Shown: positions 24,788-33,181 of the stretch, piece after piece | How the letters are laid out: the number at the start of each line of letters is the position of its first letter | Numbering within the stretch: the stretch's first letter is position 1 | Source: JBBDQZ01 sp040905705 | GTDB taxonomy: Bacteria; Bacteroidota; Rhodothermia; Balneolales; Natronogracilivirgulaceae | Assembly: GCA_040905705.1 (NCBI GenBank) | Contig: JBBDQZ010000030.1 | Location: 1-39,220, forward strand | Length of the DNA stretch: 39,220 bases | Reading direction: 5' to 3' | The notes under the pieces: model-generated | What the model was told of the DNA's origin: nothing | The model's database searches: none | Seen by the model: only the letters and a program-made list of their open reading frames with translations | Program-made: the position numbers and the translations under genes

Positions 24788-25263
24788 TTGCACTGGGTTC
24801 CAATCTCGGTGATCGTCAGGCACATCTGTCGAATGCAAAAAAGTTTCTTTCCAAACTGAGTACCACACCGGTGACCGCTTCTTCGATTTATGAAACCGAG
24901 CCTGTTGGTGAGGCGTCTACACATATGTACTACAATGCGGTTTGTTTGATCCGGGTTGATCTGCACCCATTGTCACTGCTTGAAGCACTCAAAAACTATG
25001 AACAGAGGTATGGTCGTGATCCAGCTGTTCCCAGGTGGGCGAATCGTACCATCGATCTTGATATTATCGATTACGACCGCCAGTTCATCACACGCCAGCG
25101 TCTCCATGTCCCTCATCCGGAATATGCAAAACGCCTTTTTGTTCTGATTCCGCTCAAAGAGATCTGTCCCGACTGGACAGATCTTCAATCCGGACAACCG
25201 ATCGATGCGTTAATCGCTGAAACAGATGAAATTCAAGTTTCGAAAACACGGTTAAAGTGGTAG
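24772..25263 (+). CDS. folK: 2-amino-4-hydroxy-6-hydroxymethyldihydropteridine pyrophosphokinase
   Basis: FolK transfers pyrophosphate from ATP to the pterin made by FolB, the next step in folate synthesis. The 163-residue product has VIALGSNLGDRQAHL, SSIYETEPVGE, YYNAVCLI, the signature RWANRTIDLDIIDYD (metal-binding DLD), and VPHPEYAKRLFVLIPLKEI. It overlaps folB by 16 nt, which indicates coupled translation of consecutive pathway enzymes. Confidence 0.96.
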   Translation: MAQVVIALGSNLGDRQAHLSNAKKFLSKLSTTPVTASSIYETEPVGEASTHMYYNAVCLIRVDLHPLSLLEALKNYEQRYGRDPAVPRWANRTIDLDIIDYDRQFITRQRLHVPHPEYAKRLFVLIPLKEICPDWTDLQSGQPIDALIAETDEIQVSKTRLKW

Positions 25264-25273
25264 CTTCTTACCT

Positions 25274-25912
25274 ATGAACCGTTACAATTATATAGCTATT
25301 GAAGGGGTTATCGGTGCCGGGAAAACATCCCTGGCACGATTATTATCAGATCGACATAACGGAAGACTGGTATTGGAGCAGTTTGACGAGAATCCTTTTT
25401 TACCACAATTCTATGAGGACCGGGAGCGATATGCATTTCAAACCCAGCTCGCCTTTCTGGCAAGCCGTTTCAAACAACAGGAATACCTTCGCAATCGTGA
25501 TCTGTTTCATGATCTGGTAATTACCGATTATTTATTTGAAAAAGATCGTATTTTTGCCCGACTAAATTTATCAGGTGACGAAATGGCATTATACGACAGT
25601 ATTTACGGCATCATGAACAGTATTTCAGCAAAAGCGGATCTGGTGGTTTATATACAATCATCGGTTGATCGCTTGTTACAAAATATAAAATCGCGTGGGC
25701 GACCATATGAAAAAGAGATGAGTCGCACGTATCTTGAAGAGTTGAACGATGCCTACAACCATTTTTTCCATCATTATACGCGTTCCCCGCTGATCATAAT
25801 CAATGCCAGCGAAGTGGATTTTGTCCATGAAGAAACACATCTGAAATACATAGAAGATCAAATATTCTTCGAACCCATTCGTAGCAATACTACACACATT
25901 ACGCCGGGATAA
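25274..25912 (+). CDS. Deoxynucleoside kinase (dGK/dAK-type)
   Basis: The family phosphorylates deoxynucleosides for salvage. The 212-residue protein has P-loop EGVIGAGKTSLA (residues 10-21), substrate-binding DENPFLPQFYEDRERYAFQT and QLAFLASRFKQQ, DYLFEKDRIFARLNL (the DR-S-like catalytic region), and a lid with SRGRPYEKEM. The pattern is the deoxyadenosine/deoxyguanosine kinase group; the exact base preference cannot be read. It follows folK by 10 nt and is followed after 2 nt by a small membrane protein, so it belongs to the dnaA-folB-folK operon. Confidence 0.92.
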   Translation: MNRYNYIAIEGVIGAGKTSLARLLSDRHNGRLVLEQFDENPFLPQFYEDRERYAFQTQLAFLASRFKQQEYLRNRDLFHDLVITDYLFEKDRIFARLNLSGDEMALYDSIYGIMNSISAKADLVVYIQSSVDRLLQNIKSRGRPYEKEMSRTYLEELNDAYNHFFHHYTRSPLIIINASEVDFVHEETHLKYIEDQIFFEPIRSNTTHITPG

Positions 25913-25914
25913 TC

Positions 25915-26160
25915 ATGCTGCGTATCATTTTACTTATTATAATCTCTTATCTGGTGATCCGCATTGCGCTTCGGCTGCTTTTAACAGAATCGCCTTCACA
26001 GCGCCGGGATCATGTCCGTAACGGGAAAAACTCGCAGTATCAATCCAATAGTACATTCGAAAGTGGCAAAAAAAACAAACCGGGCTATGATCGCTTTGAC
26101 CACATAGAAGATGCCGAGTTCGAAGAAATACCTCCCGGGAATCCGGATGAGAAAAAATAA
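25915..26160 (+). CDS. Small single-span membrane protein (DUF4834-like)
   Basis: An 81-residue protein with one N-terminal membrane helix (about 2-20, LRIILLIIISYLVIRIALRL) and a polar, Asn/Lys-rich cytosolic tail ending FDHIEDAEFEEIPPG. The layout resembles the small DUF4834 proteins of Bacteroidota, but this is recalled from pattern and not certain. It starts 2 nt after the kinase stop, so it is translated with it. Function is unknown. Confidence 0.75.
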   Translation: MLRIILLIIISYLVIRIALRLLLTESPSQRRDHVRNGKNSQYQSNSTFESGKKNKPGYDRFDHIEDAEFEEIPPGNPDEKK

Positions 26161-26228
26161 ATCTCGACATGTGACTGTTGGTTGCGCATATACGTATGAT
26201 CATTGTATATTCAGCTTCACTCTCAAAT

Positions 26229-26312
26229 GCCCTGGTGGTGGAATTGGTAGACACGCTATCTTGAGGGGGTAGTGCCTTAATTGGCGTGCTGGTTCGAGTC
26301 CAGTCCAGGGCA
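26229..26312 (+). tRNA. tRNA-Leu (GAG)
   Basis: An 84-nt class II tRNA. Acceptor strands GCCCTGG and CCAGGGC pair, a D-arm with GGAATTGGTAGAC follows, and the anticodon stem CTATC/GGTAG encloses loop TTGAGGG (anticodon GAG). A variable arm and T-arm with GGTTCGAGTCC complete it. The discriminator is A and no CCA is encoded. It reads CUC and CUU codons. Confidence 0.96.
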
Positions 26313-26675
26313 CCCTTTTAAAACTTCAATTTCACTGCAACTTGTTATAGTTCAGTATATTGAACTTTTAATTTATTTATAATGGTGGGCCATTGGTGGC
26401 ACAATGTCGTGATAAAGTGAAGTTTTGCTCTGTTTCATGTTACCGATCCAGATAGCACTATAATGCGAATATCTTTTGATGACTACACAGTAATATGAAG
26501 CCTCATAATTCACCTGTAAGCCTTTAAACCCGAATGGCTATACCAATCTACAAGAAACCGGGTTGTGTCCATATCGGTTGTTTCTGTGAATGAATCGGGC
26601 TTCCGATCAATTACCCCTCCATTCGGTACGGATAAATGTATATACCTGGTTGATACCCATTTGTTTTTAATCGAT
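26313..26675. other. Intergenic region without supported gene
   Basis: This 363-nt stretch after tRNA-Leu is A/T-rich and contains short G-T-rich repeats (GGTGGGCC and GGTGGCAC near 26382-26400). An open frame runs into it from the following gene, but that gene's signal peptide marks a later start. I see no terminator hairpin, RNA gene or other feature. Confidence 0.5.
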
Positions 26676-27524
26676 ATGAAATCAAGTTCATCTCTCTGCT
26701 ATCTCAATGTTCCAGGTTTTTTGTTGTTCATAATGTTGATGCTGTCCTCCTGTTCTATGAAAACCGCTCTGCATTCCTTTCCCGAAGAGTTGAATGAAAA
26801 AGCGAATTCCCGGATACCCTCATTCGAAATTCATTTAATGCATACCTACCGGTATTTGGATTCCCCCGGAGAGCAGCCAATATCCCTGAACTATCAAAAC
26901 GGCACAGTCTTCGTTTCTACCGGTTTGCTCAATATTCCCAATAGAATAAGATGGGAAGTTAAGGATCGGTTCACGAATCCTGTAGATCAAAAGCAATACA
27001 TACTCTCTGTTATCGCTGAAAATGTGGAACGGGAGGATAAGACGGGTATGGATGAGCGAATCCGGGTTAGCATAACACCATCCGAACAGGAAGATGCGAC
27101 GGGACTCATAGAAGGTGTGCCGGGCCAGATCTCAGGCCGATTTCATGGAGTCTCATATTCACTCAACATCAATGATTTCTGGCAGGATAAAGTAGCTAAA
27201 AGAAATACAACAGATGATAAAACGGTGTGGAATCACTATCCGGAAGGCGCCGTATATTCCCTCTCTCAAGATGAAGTGTTCTTCGGTGAGGTTCTTACCG
27301 GCCAGGTACTGGTCAACATATTGGGCCGAAAGGGCTTTGGCGGGAAACGCTGGGCCGTGTATTTGGATTCTAAGTTGACAGAAGAGTCCAAAGGCCGGCT
27401 TGTCTCCCTGCTATTAAGCTATCATCTGATTGAAACCATGACCCGTTATGCTGAGGATTGCGATTACAAAAACCCTGAAAATACCCGGGATGCATGCCCC
27501 GGTGTATTGGTGGTGAGGTTGTAG
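26676..27524 (+). CDS. Putative lipoprotein, unknown function
   Basis: The 282-residue product starts at an ATG (26676) followed by a hydrophobic run and a lipobox LSSC with C26, so it should be a lipoprotein. The frame is open 37 codons further upstream, but those residues lack a signal and the ATG chosen places the lipobox correctly. The mature protein has mixed strand/helix character, including FEIHLMHTYRYLDSP, TVFVSTGLLNIP, VRVSITPSEQE-type segments, ISGRFHGVSYSLNINDFW, then FGEVLTGQVLVNILG and a helical region SKGRLVSLLLSYHLIE. I recognise no domain. It stands alone, well separated from both neighbours. Confidence 0.75.
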   Translation: MKSSSSLCYLNVPGFLLFIMLMLSSCSMKTALHSFPEELNEKANSRIPSFEIHLMHTYRYLDSPGEQPISLNYQNGTVFVSTGLLNIPNRIRWEVKDRFTNPVDQKQYILSVIAENVEREDKTGMDERIRVSITPSEQEDATGLIEGVPGQISGRFHGVSYSLNINDFWQDKVAKRNTTDDKTVWNHYPEGAVYSLSQDEVFFGEVLTGQVLVNILGRKGFGGKRWAVYLDSKLTEESKGRLVSLLLSYHLIETMTRYAEDCDYKNPENTRDACPGVLVVRL

Positions 27525-27776
27525 CTTGAACAACTCATTCATTTTATCCATTCCTGTTACCAATTTTATAATACATGTTTATAACACCAGGAACATCCAT
27601 AGTATAACATGTGTTGAGTAATATCTTTTTTCTTTTATATTATAGAGTTTCCATTCCTTTTCAGAAATCATTTCCATATTACCTATATTATCATCGCGAT
27701 TACGACGTTAACCGTTTAACAAAAACCGTTGTGCGCTGGCAGGTATTTCAATAGTTAACAATTAAACTTTTTACCC
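27525..27776. other. A/T-rich intergenic region
   Basis: These 252 nt separate the lipoprotein from the envelope protein. The end is A/T-rich and includes GTTAAC twice (near 27708 and 27755). I see no gene or clear hairpin; a promoter for the following gene should lie here. Confidence 0.4.
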
Positions 27777-29087
27777 TTGAATTTCTCATTCCCCTCCTCG
27801 TCACACATATTTACAGCCGGACTATTCCTACTTATTTTTTCAGCCAGCCTTGAGGCTTCATCTCTTAACCATGAAAAAAATTCTTTAGCAAGCAGTTCAG
27901 CAAGAGATAATTACAAAATCGAAACCATTCCTGCTATATTTATCGATTGCCAAAGATGTGATTATAACTATATCCGTGAGGAAATCTCATTCATCGATTA
28001 CGTACGCGATCAGCAACAAGCGGATATCCATCTCTTTATCACTGTCCAATTTACAGGAGACGGGGGACGCGAATATGAGCTCACTTTCATTGGACGCCGG
28101 TCATTCACTGATATGAATTACAGTTTCACTCAGTTAATTGGGCGAAATATGACTCAAAGTGAAATACGTGACATTCTGAATGATGCTATCCGGATAGGCC
28201 TGGCTCCCTTTATGATGAGAACACCGATATCAAATCTCTTTACCCTGAATTTCCATGGTACTCCGGACGACTACGTCCCAAGTAATGATACCCACGATCC
28301 ATGGAATAATTGGGTTTTTCAAATCTATTTCGGACAAGTACAACTGGAGTTGGAGAGTAATAAAAGAGAGTTAGAAGGCCGTTGGGGTTTCAATGCCAAC
28401 CGGGTAACCTCCGACTGGAAGCTTCAATTCCGTCCATATTTTAATTACGATTATACAGAAATTAATCAGGATGACGAGACCATCTCAAGTCTGCGACATA
28501 GAAACGGTATTGACAGTTATGCCATCAAGAGCCTCACCGATCACTGGTCAGCCGGTTTCTTTACCTACTATAATACTCGTATTGATAATAACCTTAAGCA
28601 CCGGCTGTGGGTCTCTCCAGGTATCGAATACAGCATTTTCCCTTATCGCGAAGCAACTCGAAGATCGATTAATTTCAGATATCAAATTGGTTATACACAT
28701 GTGAATTATTATGATATGACCATTTTTGAGAAAGAGCAGGAAGATCTGCTCAGTCAACGACTGGAAGCCAGGGCAAGTTATCAGCAACCCTGGGGATCCA
28801 TCTATGCCGGTGTTATCGGCTCCCACTATTTTCATGATTTCAATCTTAGGAGAATCGATTTTTATACTCGCTTGTCCGTTCGTCTGACGGAAGGTTTGGA
28901 ACTCAGCCTCCAAAACGATTTTGAAATTATACAGGATCAGTTATCCCTCAGGGCAAAAGATCTCAATCTTGAAGATATTCTTCTGGCACAACAGGAATTG
29001 GCTACCGATTTTTCATTCAGGGCAATGATCGCCATTTCCTATACCTTCGGTTCTGACTTTGCCAATGTGGTGAATACTCGTTTCTGA
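27777..29087 (+). CDS. Predicted envelope protein with CxxC N-terminal domain and beta-barrel-like C-terminus
   Basis: The 436-residue protein begins with TTG at 27777; no in-frame ATG precedes it and a signal peptide (IFTAGLFLLIFSASLEA) follows directly. After it comes a domain with IFIDCQRCDYNYIREEI (C58 and C61 in a CxxC), DYVRDQQQADIHLFITVQFT and EYELTFIGRRSF. The C-terminal half alternates aromatic and polar residues in strand pairs (WKLQFRPYFNYDYTEI, SINFRYQIGYTHVNYY, SIYAGVIGSHYFHDF), as in an outer-membrane barrel. I have seen this family in environmental FCB genomes but know no function. It precedes the GH109-type gene by 99 nt. Confidence 0.75.
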   Translation: MNFSFPSSSHIFTAGLFLLIFSASLEASSLNHEKNSLASSSARDNYKIETIPAIFIDCQRCDYNYIREEISFIDYVRDQQQADIHLFITVQFTGDGGREYELTFIGRRSFTDMNYSFTQLIGRNMTQSEIRDILNDAIRIGLAPFMMRTPISNLFTLNFHGTPDDYVPSNDTHDPWNNWVFQIYFGQVQLELESNKRELEGRWGFNANRVTSDWKLQFRPYFNYDYTEINQDDETISSLRHRNGIDSYAIKSLTDHWSAGFFTYYNTRIDNNLKHRLWVSPGIEYSIFPYREATRRSINFRYQIGYTHVNYYDMTIFEKEQEDLLSQRLEARASYQQPWGSIYAGVIGSHYFHDFNLRRIDFYTRLSVRLTEGLELSLQNDFEIIQDQLSLRAKDLNLEDILLAQQELATDFSFRAMIAISYTFGSDFANVVNTRF

Positions 29088-29186
29088 AGGTTTACAGCGA
29101 ATATATATACCATAACATGAATGCCTTTACTTGAAGAGGTCTTCTTGCCAGCCCATCCGACATCTTGATCCAAAACCTACATCACT

Positions 29187-30635
29187 ATGAAAAGTAATCG
29201 CAGGGATTTCCTCAAAATGACCGGAGTGGTTGGTGCCGGATTGACGGGCGCCGGAATGCTCCCGGGATGTACTTCCAAACCGGGAGAAACAAATACGAAT
29301 CTGAGTCATATTCGTGAGCAAGCCTCAAAACAACATACGCAAACATTTAACATGAAAGGCTATGCGGCCCCCGCTCTGGATATCGTCCGGGTAGGCATCA
29401 CTGGCGTCGGGAATCGCGGTTCCGGAACTGTTCGACGCCTGGCAAGCATCCAGGGTGTTGAAATCAAGGCCATCAATGATGTGCGTGAAGAACAGGTAAA
29501 CGCAGCCATAGAATCGGTTTCGGCCACTCAGAATCCTGAAGGCTACTATCGAGATGAAAATGACTGGATGCGCATGTGCGAGCGCGACGATATCGATCTT
29601 ATCGCTATCTGCACGCCCTGGTCTCTTCATGCCGAACAAGCCATATATGCGATGGAGCATGGCAAACATGTCTACTGCGAACTTCCGGCAGCCTATACGG
29701 TTGATGATTGCTGGCAGCTGGTTGAGACCTCCGAACGAACAAAACAGCAATACATGCAGATGTCCGGATCCTGCCATGGTGGCGTGTCGGCGGCTATTCT
29801 GAATATGGCCCGTAATAATGTTCTGGGGGAAATCATCCATGGAGAAGGGGGATATATACACGACCTGACCGACAGCCATCTTTTCAGAAAAGAGGTCTAC
29901 TACAGCATGTGGCGATTACATGAAAATATCGGCCGTCACGGCAATCTCTATCCTCAGCACGCCCTGGTACCCATGATGCAGCTTATGGATATTAATTATG
30001 GCGACCGGTTCGATTATCTGGTATCGATGCAAACCAATGATTTTAATCATAACCGCAGAGCTAAAGAACTGGCTGAAGAAGATGATTTCTGGCAACAGTT
30101 CGTTGATCAGGATTTCCGCGGTAACATGAATAATACATTGATCCGTACAATTCAAGGACGCAGCATTCTGATTCAACACGATGTCTCTACCCCACGGCCC
30201 GGCATCCGGTTTAATCTGATTCAAGGCAGCAAGGGAACCTATCATGCCCGTCCAGACAGGATTGGTTTTGATTATGGCGGATGGGTTTCACAGGAGGAGT
30301 ACGATCAGCTGATCGAAGAATACACGCCCGAAATCACAAAGAGGTTTCAGGAATTGATGGAACGCGCCAGAACCGAGCGCGTGGGACACTCTTATGGATT
30401 TGTAAATCCGACCGACTGGCGCCTCATCGATTGTCTTCATAATGGGATCCCAACGGAAATGGATGTCTACGATGCAGCAGTCTCGAGTGTTGTAATACCA
30501 TTGAGCGAATGGTCTGTTGCTAATCGATCAAGTGCGATTGATGTACCGGACTTCACAAACGGTGCCTGGGAAAGAAATCATCGGGGAATGAATGTAAACC
30601 TTGAAACCGGTGGGGGTACGACTCTTCTGGTATAG
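29187..30635 (+). CDS. GH109-type Gfo/Idh/MocA protein, Tat-exported
   Basis: The family binds NAD(P); GH109 members act as NAD-dependent alpha-N-acetylgalactosaminidases, others as oxidoreductases. The 482-residue product has a twin-arginine signal (NRRDFLK, R5-R6) with a lipobox-like LPGC at residue 28. The Rossmann motif is GVGNRGSG at 73-80. GH109-like features are ICTPWSLHAEQAIYAMEHGK, HVYCELPAA, GEIIHGEGGYIHDL, YYSMWRLHENIGRHGNLYP, and the conserved His in NLYPQHAL. The usual GH109 phrase is YPTHGLGP, so this copy diverges there, and substrate is uncertain. It precedes argD convergently. Confidence 0.85.
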   Translation: MKSNRRDFLKMTGVVGAGLTGAGMLPGCTSKPGETNTNLSHIREQASKQHTQTFNMKGYAAPALDIVRVGITGVGNRGSGTVRRLASIQGVEIKAINDVREEQVNAAIESVSATQNPEGYYRDENDWMRMCERDDIDLIAICTPWSLHAEQAIYAMEHGKHVYCELPAAYTVDDCWQLVETSERTKQQYMQMSGSCHGGVSAAILNMARNNVLGEIIHGEGGYIHDLTDSHLFRKEVYYSMWRLHENIGRHGNLYPQHALVPMMQLMDINYGDRFDYLVSMQTNDFNHNRRAKELAEEDDFWQQFVDQDFRGNMNNTLIRTIQGRSILIQHDVSTPRPGIRFNLIQGSKGTYHARPDRIGFDYGGWVSQEEYDQLIEEYTPEITKRFQELMERARTERVGHSYGFVNPTDWRLIDCLHNGIPTEMDVYDAAVSSVVIPLSEWSVANRSSAIDVPDFTNGAWERNHRGMNVNLETGGGTTLLV

Positions 30636-30636
30636 A

Positions 30637-30657
30637 GAAAATCTTTACCAGATTTTC
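30637..30657. terminator. AU-rich hairpin between convergent genes
   Basis: GAAAATCT (30637-30644) pairs perfectly with AGATTTTC (30650-30657) around loop TTACC, directly after the GH109-type stop codon and 20 nt before the argD stop. It may end transcription from both sides, although no long T-tract follows. Confidence 0.45.
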
Positions 30658-30676
30658 CTCCACAACGGCACCAATA

Positions 30677-31867
30677 CTAACTGATCCGTTTTTCGGAATC
30701 ATCGAGTACCTCTTTCAATACGTCTACGGCGCGGGACAATTCATCTTCAGTAATGACCAGAGGCGGAACAAAGCGAATAACTTTGACAGAAGCCGCATTT
30801 GCCAGGACGCCTTTTTCGGCCATTTTCCTGACTATATCCGCTCCCTCTTTATACAACTCCACCCCTGCCATCAAACCCAGGCCCCGAATTTCTTTGACCA
30901 TGGGATGTCCGGAAAGTTTATCATTCAACTGTTTGATTAGAAATACTCCTTTCTCTCTTGTCCGGTTGACCAGGTCCTCTCTTTCAATTGTCTTCAAAAC
31001 GGCGAGCGCTGCAGCGGATGCAAGAGGATTGCCTCCAAAAGTAGTTCCATGATCTCCGGGTTTTATTACAGCTGCAATATCCTCTCTGGCCAAAAGAGCT
31101 CCAACAGGAACACCGCCTCCGAGACCCTTGGCAAGCGTCATCATATCGGGCTTCACTCCACTGTGCTCAAAAGCAAAAAGCTTACCGGTTCGAGCAATTC
31201 CGCACTGGATTTCATCAAAAATAAGTGTAGTCCCGTGTTTGTCACATTTTTTTCGTACATACTGCAGGAAATCAGGATCGGCAGGATGAATTCCTCCTTC
31301 GCCCTGAACCGGTTCAATGATTACCGCCGTGGTTTGGTCATTTACAAATTCATCGATGGCCTCTTGGCTGTTAAACGGTATCTGACTAAATCCGGCCGGC
31401 AAGGGCCCAAAACCCTGTTTATATTTCTCTTGACCCGAAGCAATACCCGCAATTGAGCGACCGTGAAAACAGCCTTCCATGGAAATAATCGGCCCCTCTT
31501 TGCCCTTATTCCTGGCGTATTTCCGCACGGTTTTAAAAGCAGCTTCGGTCGCCTCCAAACCACTGTTACAGAGAAAAACACGATCCAGTCCGCTTATTTC
31601 CACAAGTTTTGCCGTCAGTTCGGCTTGAGGTACCGTAGTATAAAAATTGGAGACATGAATCAGCTTTTCCACCTGGTTTTTGATAGCATGAACCAGTGCG
31701 GGGTGGCCATGGCCAAGGGCATTGACCGCAATTCCACCAAGTACATCTATATATTCCTTACCATCCACATCCCACAATCTTGCTCCTTTACCGTGGCTCA
31801 GTGTAACCGGTATTCGTTTGTATGTCTGAAAATGATTTTTTTGATCTAGTTCCTGAACTCTGTTCAT
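30677..31867 (-). CDS. argD: Acetylornithine/succinyldiaminopimelate-type aminotransferase
   Basis: A class III PLP aminotransferase; ArgD converts N-acetylglutamate semialdehyde to N-acetylornithine in arginine synthesis. The 396-residue protein shows CNSGLEATEAAFKTVRKY (PLP phosphate binding), FHGRS, EPVQGEGG, LIFDEIQCGIARTGKLFAFE with D218, and the Schiff-base lysine K247 in MTLAKGLGGGVPVG. The ATG at 31867 begins MNRVQELDQ; a TTG eight codons upstream is less likely. No other arginine genes are near, so the substrate is set by similarity only. It could serve lysine or GABA metabolism. Confidence 0.85.
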   Translation of the reverse strand: MNRVQELDQKNHFQTYKRIPVTLSHGKGARLWDVDGKEYIDVLGGIAVNALGHGHPALVHAIKNQVEKLIHVSNFYTTVPQAELTAKLVEISGLDRVFLCNSGLEATEAAFKTVRKYARNKGKEGPIISMEGCFHGRSIAGIASGQEKYKQGFGPLPAGFSQIPFNSQEAIDEFVNDQTTAVIIEPVQGEGGIHPADPDFLQYVRKKCDKHGTTLIFDEIQCGIARTGKLFAFEHSGVKPDMMTLAKGLGGGVPVGALLAREDIAAVIKPGDHGTTFGGNPLASAAALAVLKTIEREDLVNRTREKGVFLIKQLNDKLSGHPMVKEIRGLGLMAGVELYKEGADIVRKMAEKGVLANAASVKVIRFVPPLVITEDELSRAVDVLKEVLDDSEKRIS

Positions 31868-32025
31868 TTTTAAATACAACCTGGTATACAATGATTAGGT
31901 GAGCGAATGAAGATACCAATATCTTTTCGAACGAACAATGAGATATGGTTTCTTCCACAGGAAAATTATACTTTCTGATGGAATAAATACGTCAAAAACT
32001 CAAATAACCCTTTAAATCATCTGAC

Positions 32026-32778
32026 ATGCCTGTAAAAAACGGTCTGTTTATTAAGCTTCGGATGATCGTTACGATGCTATGGGTGATGATCCTGATGCCG
32101 GCTCTTACGGCAGTGACCATCATCCTGACACTCCTCTCCTTTGGTAAACTTCGAAATTTTCTTGTAACCTGGATCGGCTACATTTTAGGAAGAAGCAGCC
32201 TGGCGGTGGCTGGGGTCAGAGTTAAAATCTGTTACCATGATAAAAAACCGACCGGGCCCGCCATATTTCTGATCAATCACAGCTCCACATTGGACATACT
32301 CGTTGTATTATCAATTTTTTTACCGCGTGTGCGCTATATCGCCAAAAGAGAGATACAATACAATCCCTTTTTTCTGCTTTTAGTCAAATTTTTGGGACAG
32401 ATCATGATCAATCGCAAGGACTCGCGATCGACTTTGGAGCAGCTGCAAAACGCCTACACCCATATTCGTGAAAACAGACTGTCTATGATGTTTGCACCGG
32501 AAGGAACCCGTTCAAAAACAGGTGAGATAGGTCCGTTTAAATCAGGAGCGTTTCACACAGCGATTGAACTCGGATACCCGATTGTACCGGTTTATTTTGA
32601 GGGAGCTTACAAGTTGTGCCCTGGCAATGCCCTTGTCACGCTCCCGGGAACCGTTACCGTTCATTTTCATCCTCCTATAGACACTTCCGGTTGGGACAAG
32701 AAAAACATCCGCCAACATCGGGAAAAGGTCAGAAACATGTATCTGAAATGGAAAAGTGAAGAACAGGCTTCTGTTTAA
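32026..32778 (+). CDS. plsC: 1-acyl-sn-glycerol-3-phosphate acyltransferase
   Basis: PlsC acylates lysophosphatidic acid to phosphatidic acid in membrane lipid synthesis. The 250-residue product has an N-terminal membrane segment (about 11-40, with a second hydrophobic part). The catalytic NHSSTLD motif has H85 and D90, followed by AKREIQYNPF and the glycerol-phosphate-binding FAPEGTRSKTGEIGPFKSGA with EGTR at 159-162, then YPIVPVYFEGAYKL. It is divergent from argD with 158 nt between, and is followed by a 403-nt gap, so it is probably monocistronic. Confidence 0.94.
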   Translation: MPVKNGLFIKLRMIVTMLWVMILMPALTAVTIILTLLSFGKLRNFLVTWIGYILGRSSLAVAGVRVKICYHDKKPTGPAIFLINHSSTLDILVVLSIFLPRVRYIAKREIQYNPFFLLLVKFLGQIMINRKDSRSTLEQLQNAYTHIRENRLSMMFAPEGTRSKTGEIGPFKSGAFHTAIELGYPIVPVYFEGAYKLCPGNALVTLPGTVTVHFHPPIDTSGWDKKNIRQHREKVRNMYLKWKSEEQASV

Positions 32779-33181
32779 AATACAACCTGAACTTTATGAT
32801 CTTAATAAAACCGGGAATGGCTTTACTGCTCCGTGAGCAACTTGACAACATGATAATCTTTCACCTTTTTTAATATAATTTTACAAACTAATTCCATTGA
32901 ATTTATATAAATTGATTTTTTTAAGCCAAATTGCTTGCCAATGTATCCCTGTCATTTAAAGGGAATTCATCCGCTTCGGTTTAAAGATTGATTTTTGTAC
33001 CCTGGTTTAATCAACCAACCAGTCATTTTATGTTTGGAAAACCAGGGATGTAACAGGCACTATCAACAACCCTGGTTGCAAATCGATTGTAATAAAGTCA
33101 TCATGCAATACCCCCGTAAAACCAATATCTATTTTCATTCGGTGTAATTAGCATCAGTTATTGCTGATACAGAATAAATCC
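32779..33181. promoter_or_regulatory. Control region of the RND efflux operon
   Basis: This 403-nt non-coding region carries three copies of CCCTGGTT: plus strand at 33000-33007, minus strand at 33039-33047 (as AAACCAGGG), and plus strand at 33070-33077. The first two form a perfect 9-bp inverted repeat (CCCTGGTTT and AAACCAGGG) with a 30-nt spacer. Closer to the start, ATCAG and CTGAT flank TTATTG near 33153-33168. The first 200 nt are A/T-rich with no other visible feature. A repressor or activator binding array is inferred. Confidence 0.5.

Noticed and set aside
25937..26254. Minus-strand open frame of 105 codons antisense to the small membrane protein
   Set aside because: It overlaps both the coupled membrane-protein gene and the 5' part of tRNA-Leu; composition is that of an antisense shadow.
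29325..29879. Minus-strand frame of 184 codons antisense to the GH109-type gene
   Set aside because: Entirely internal to a gene with clear motifs; codon-complement artefact.
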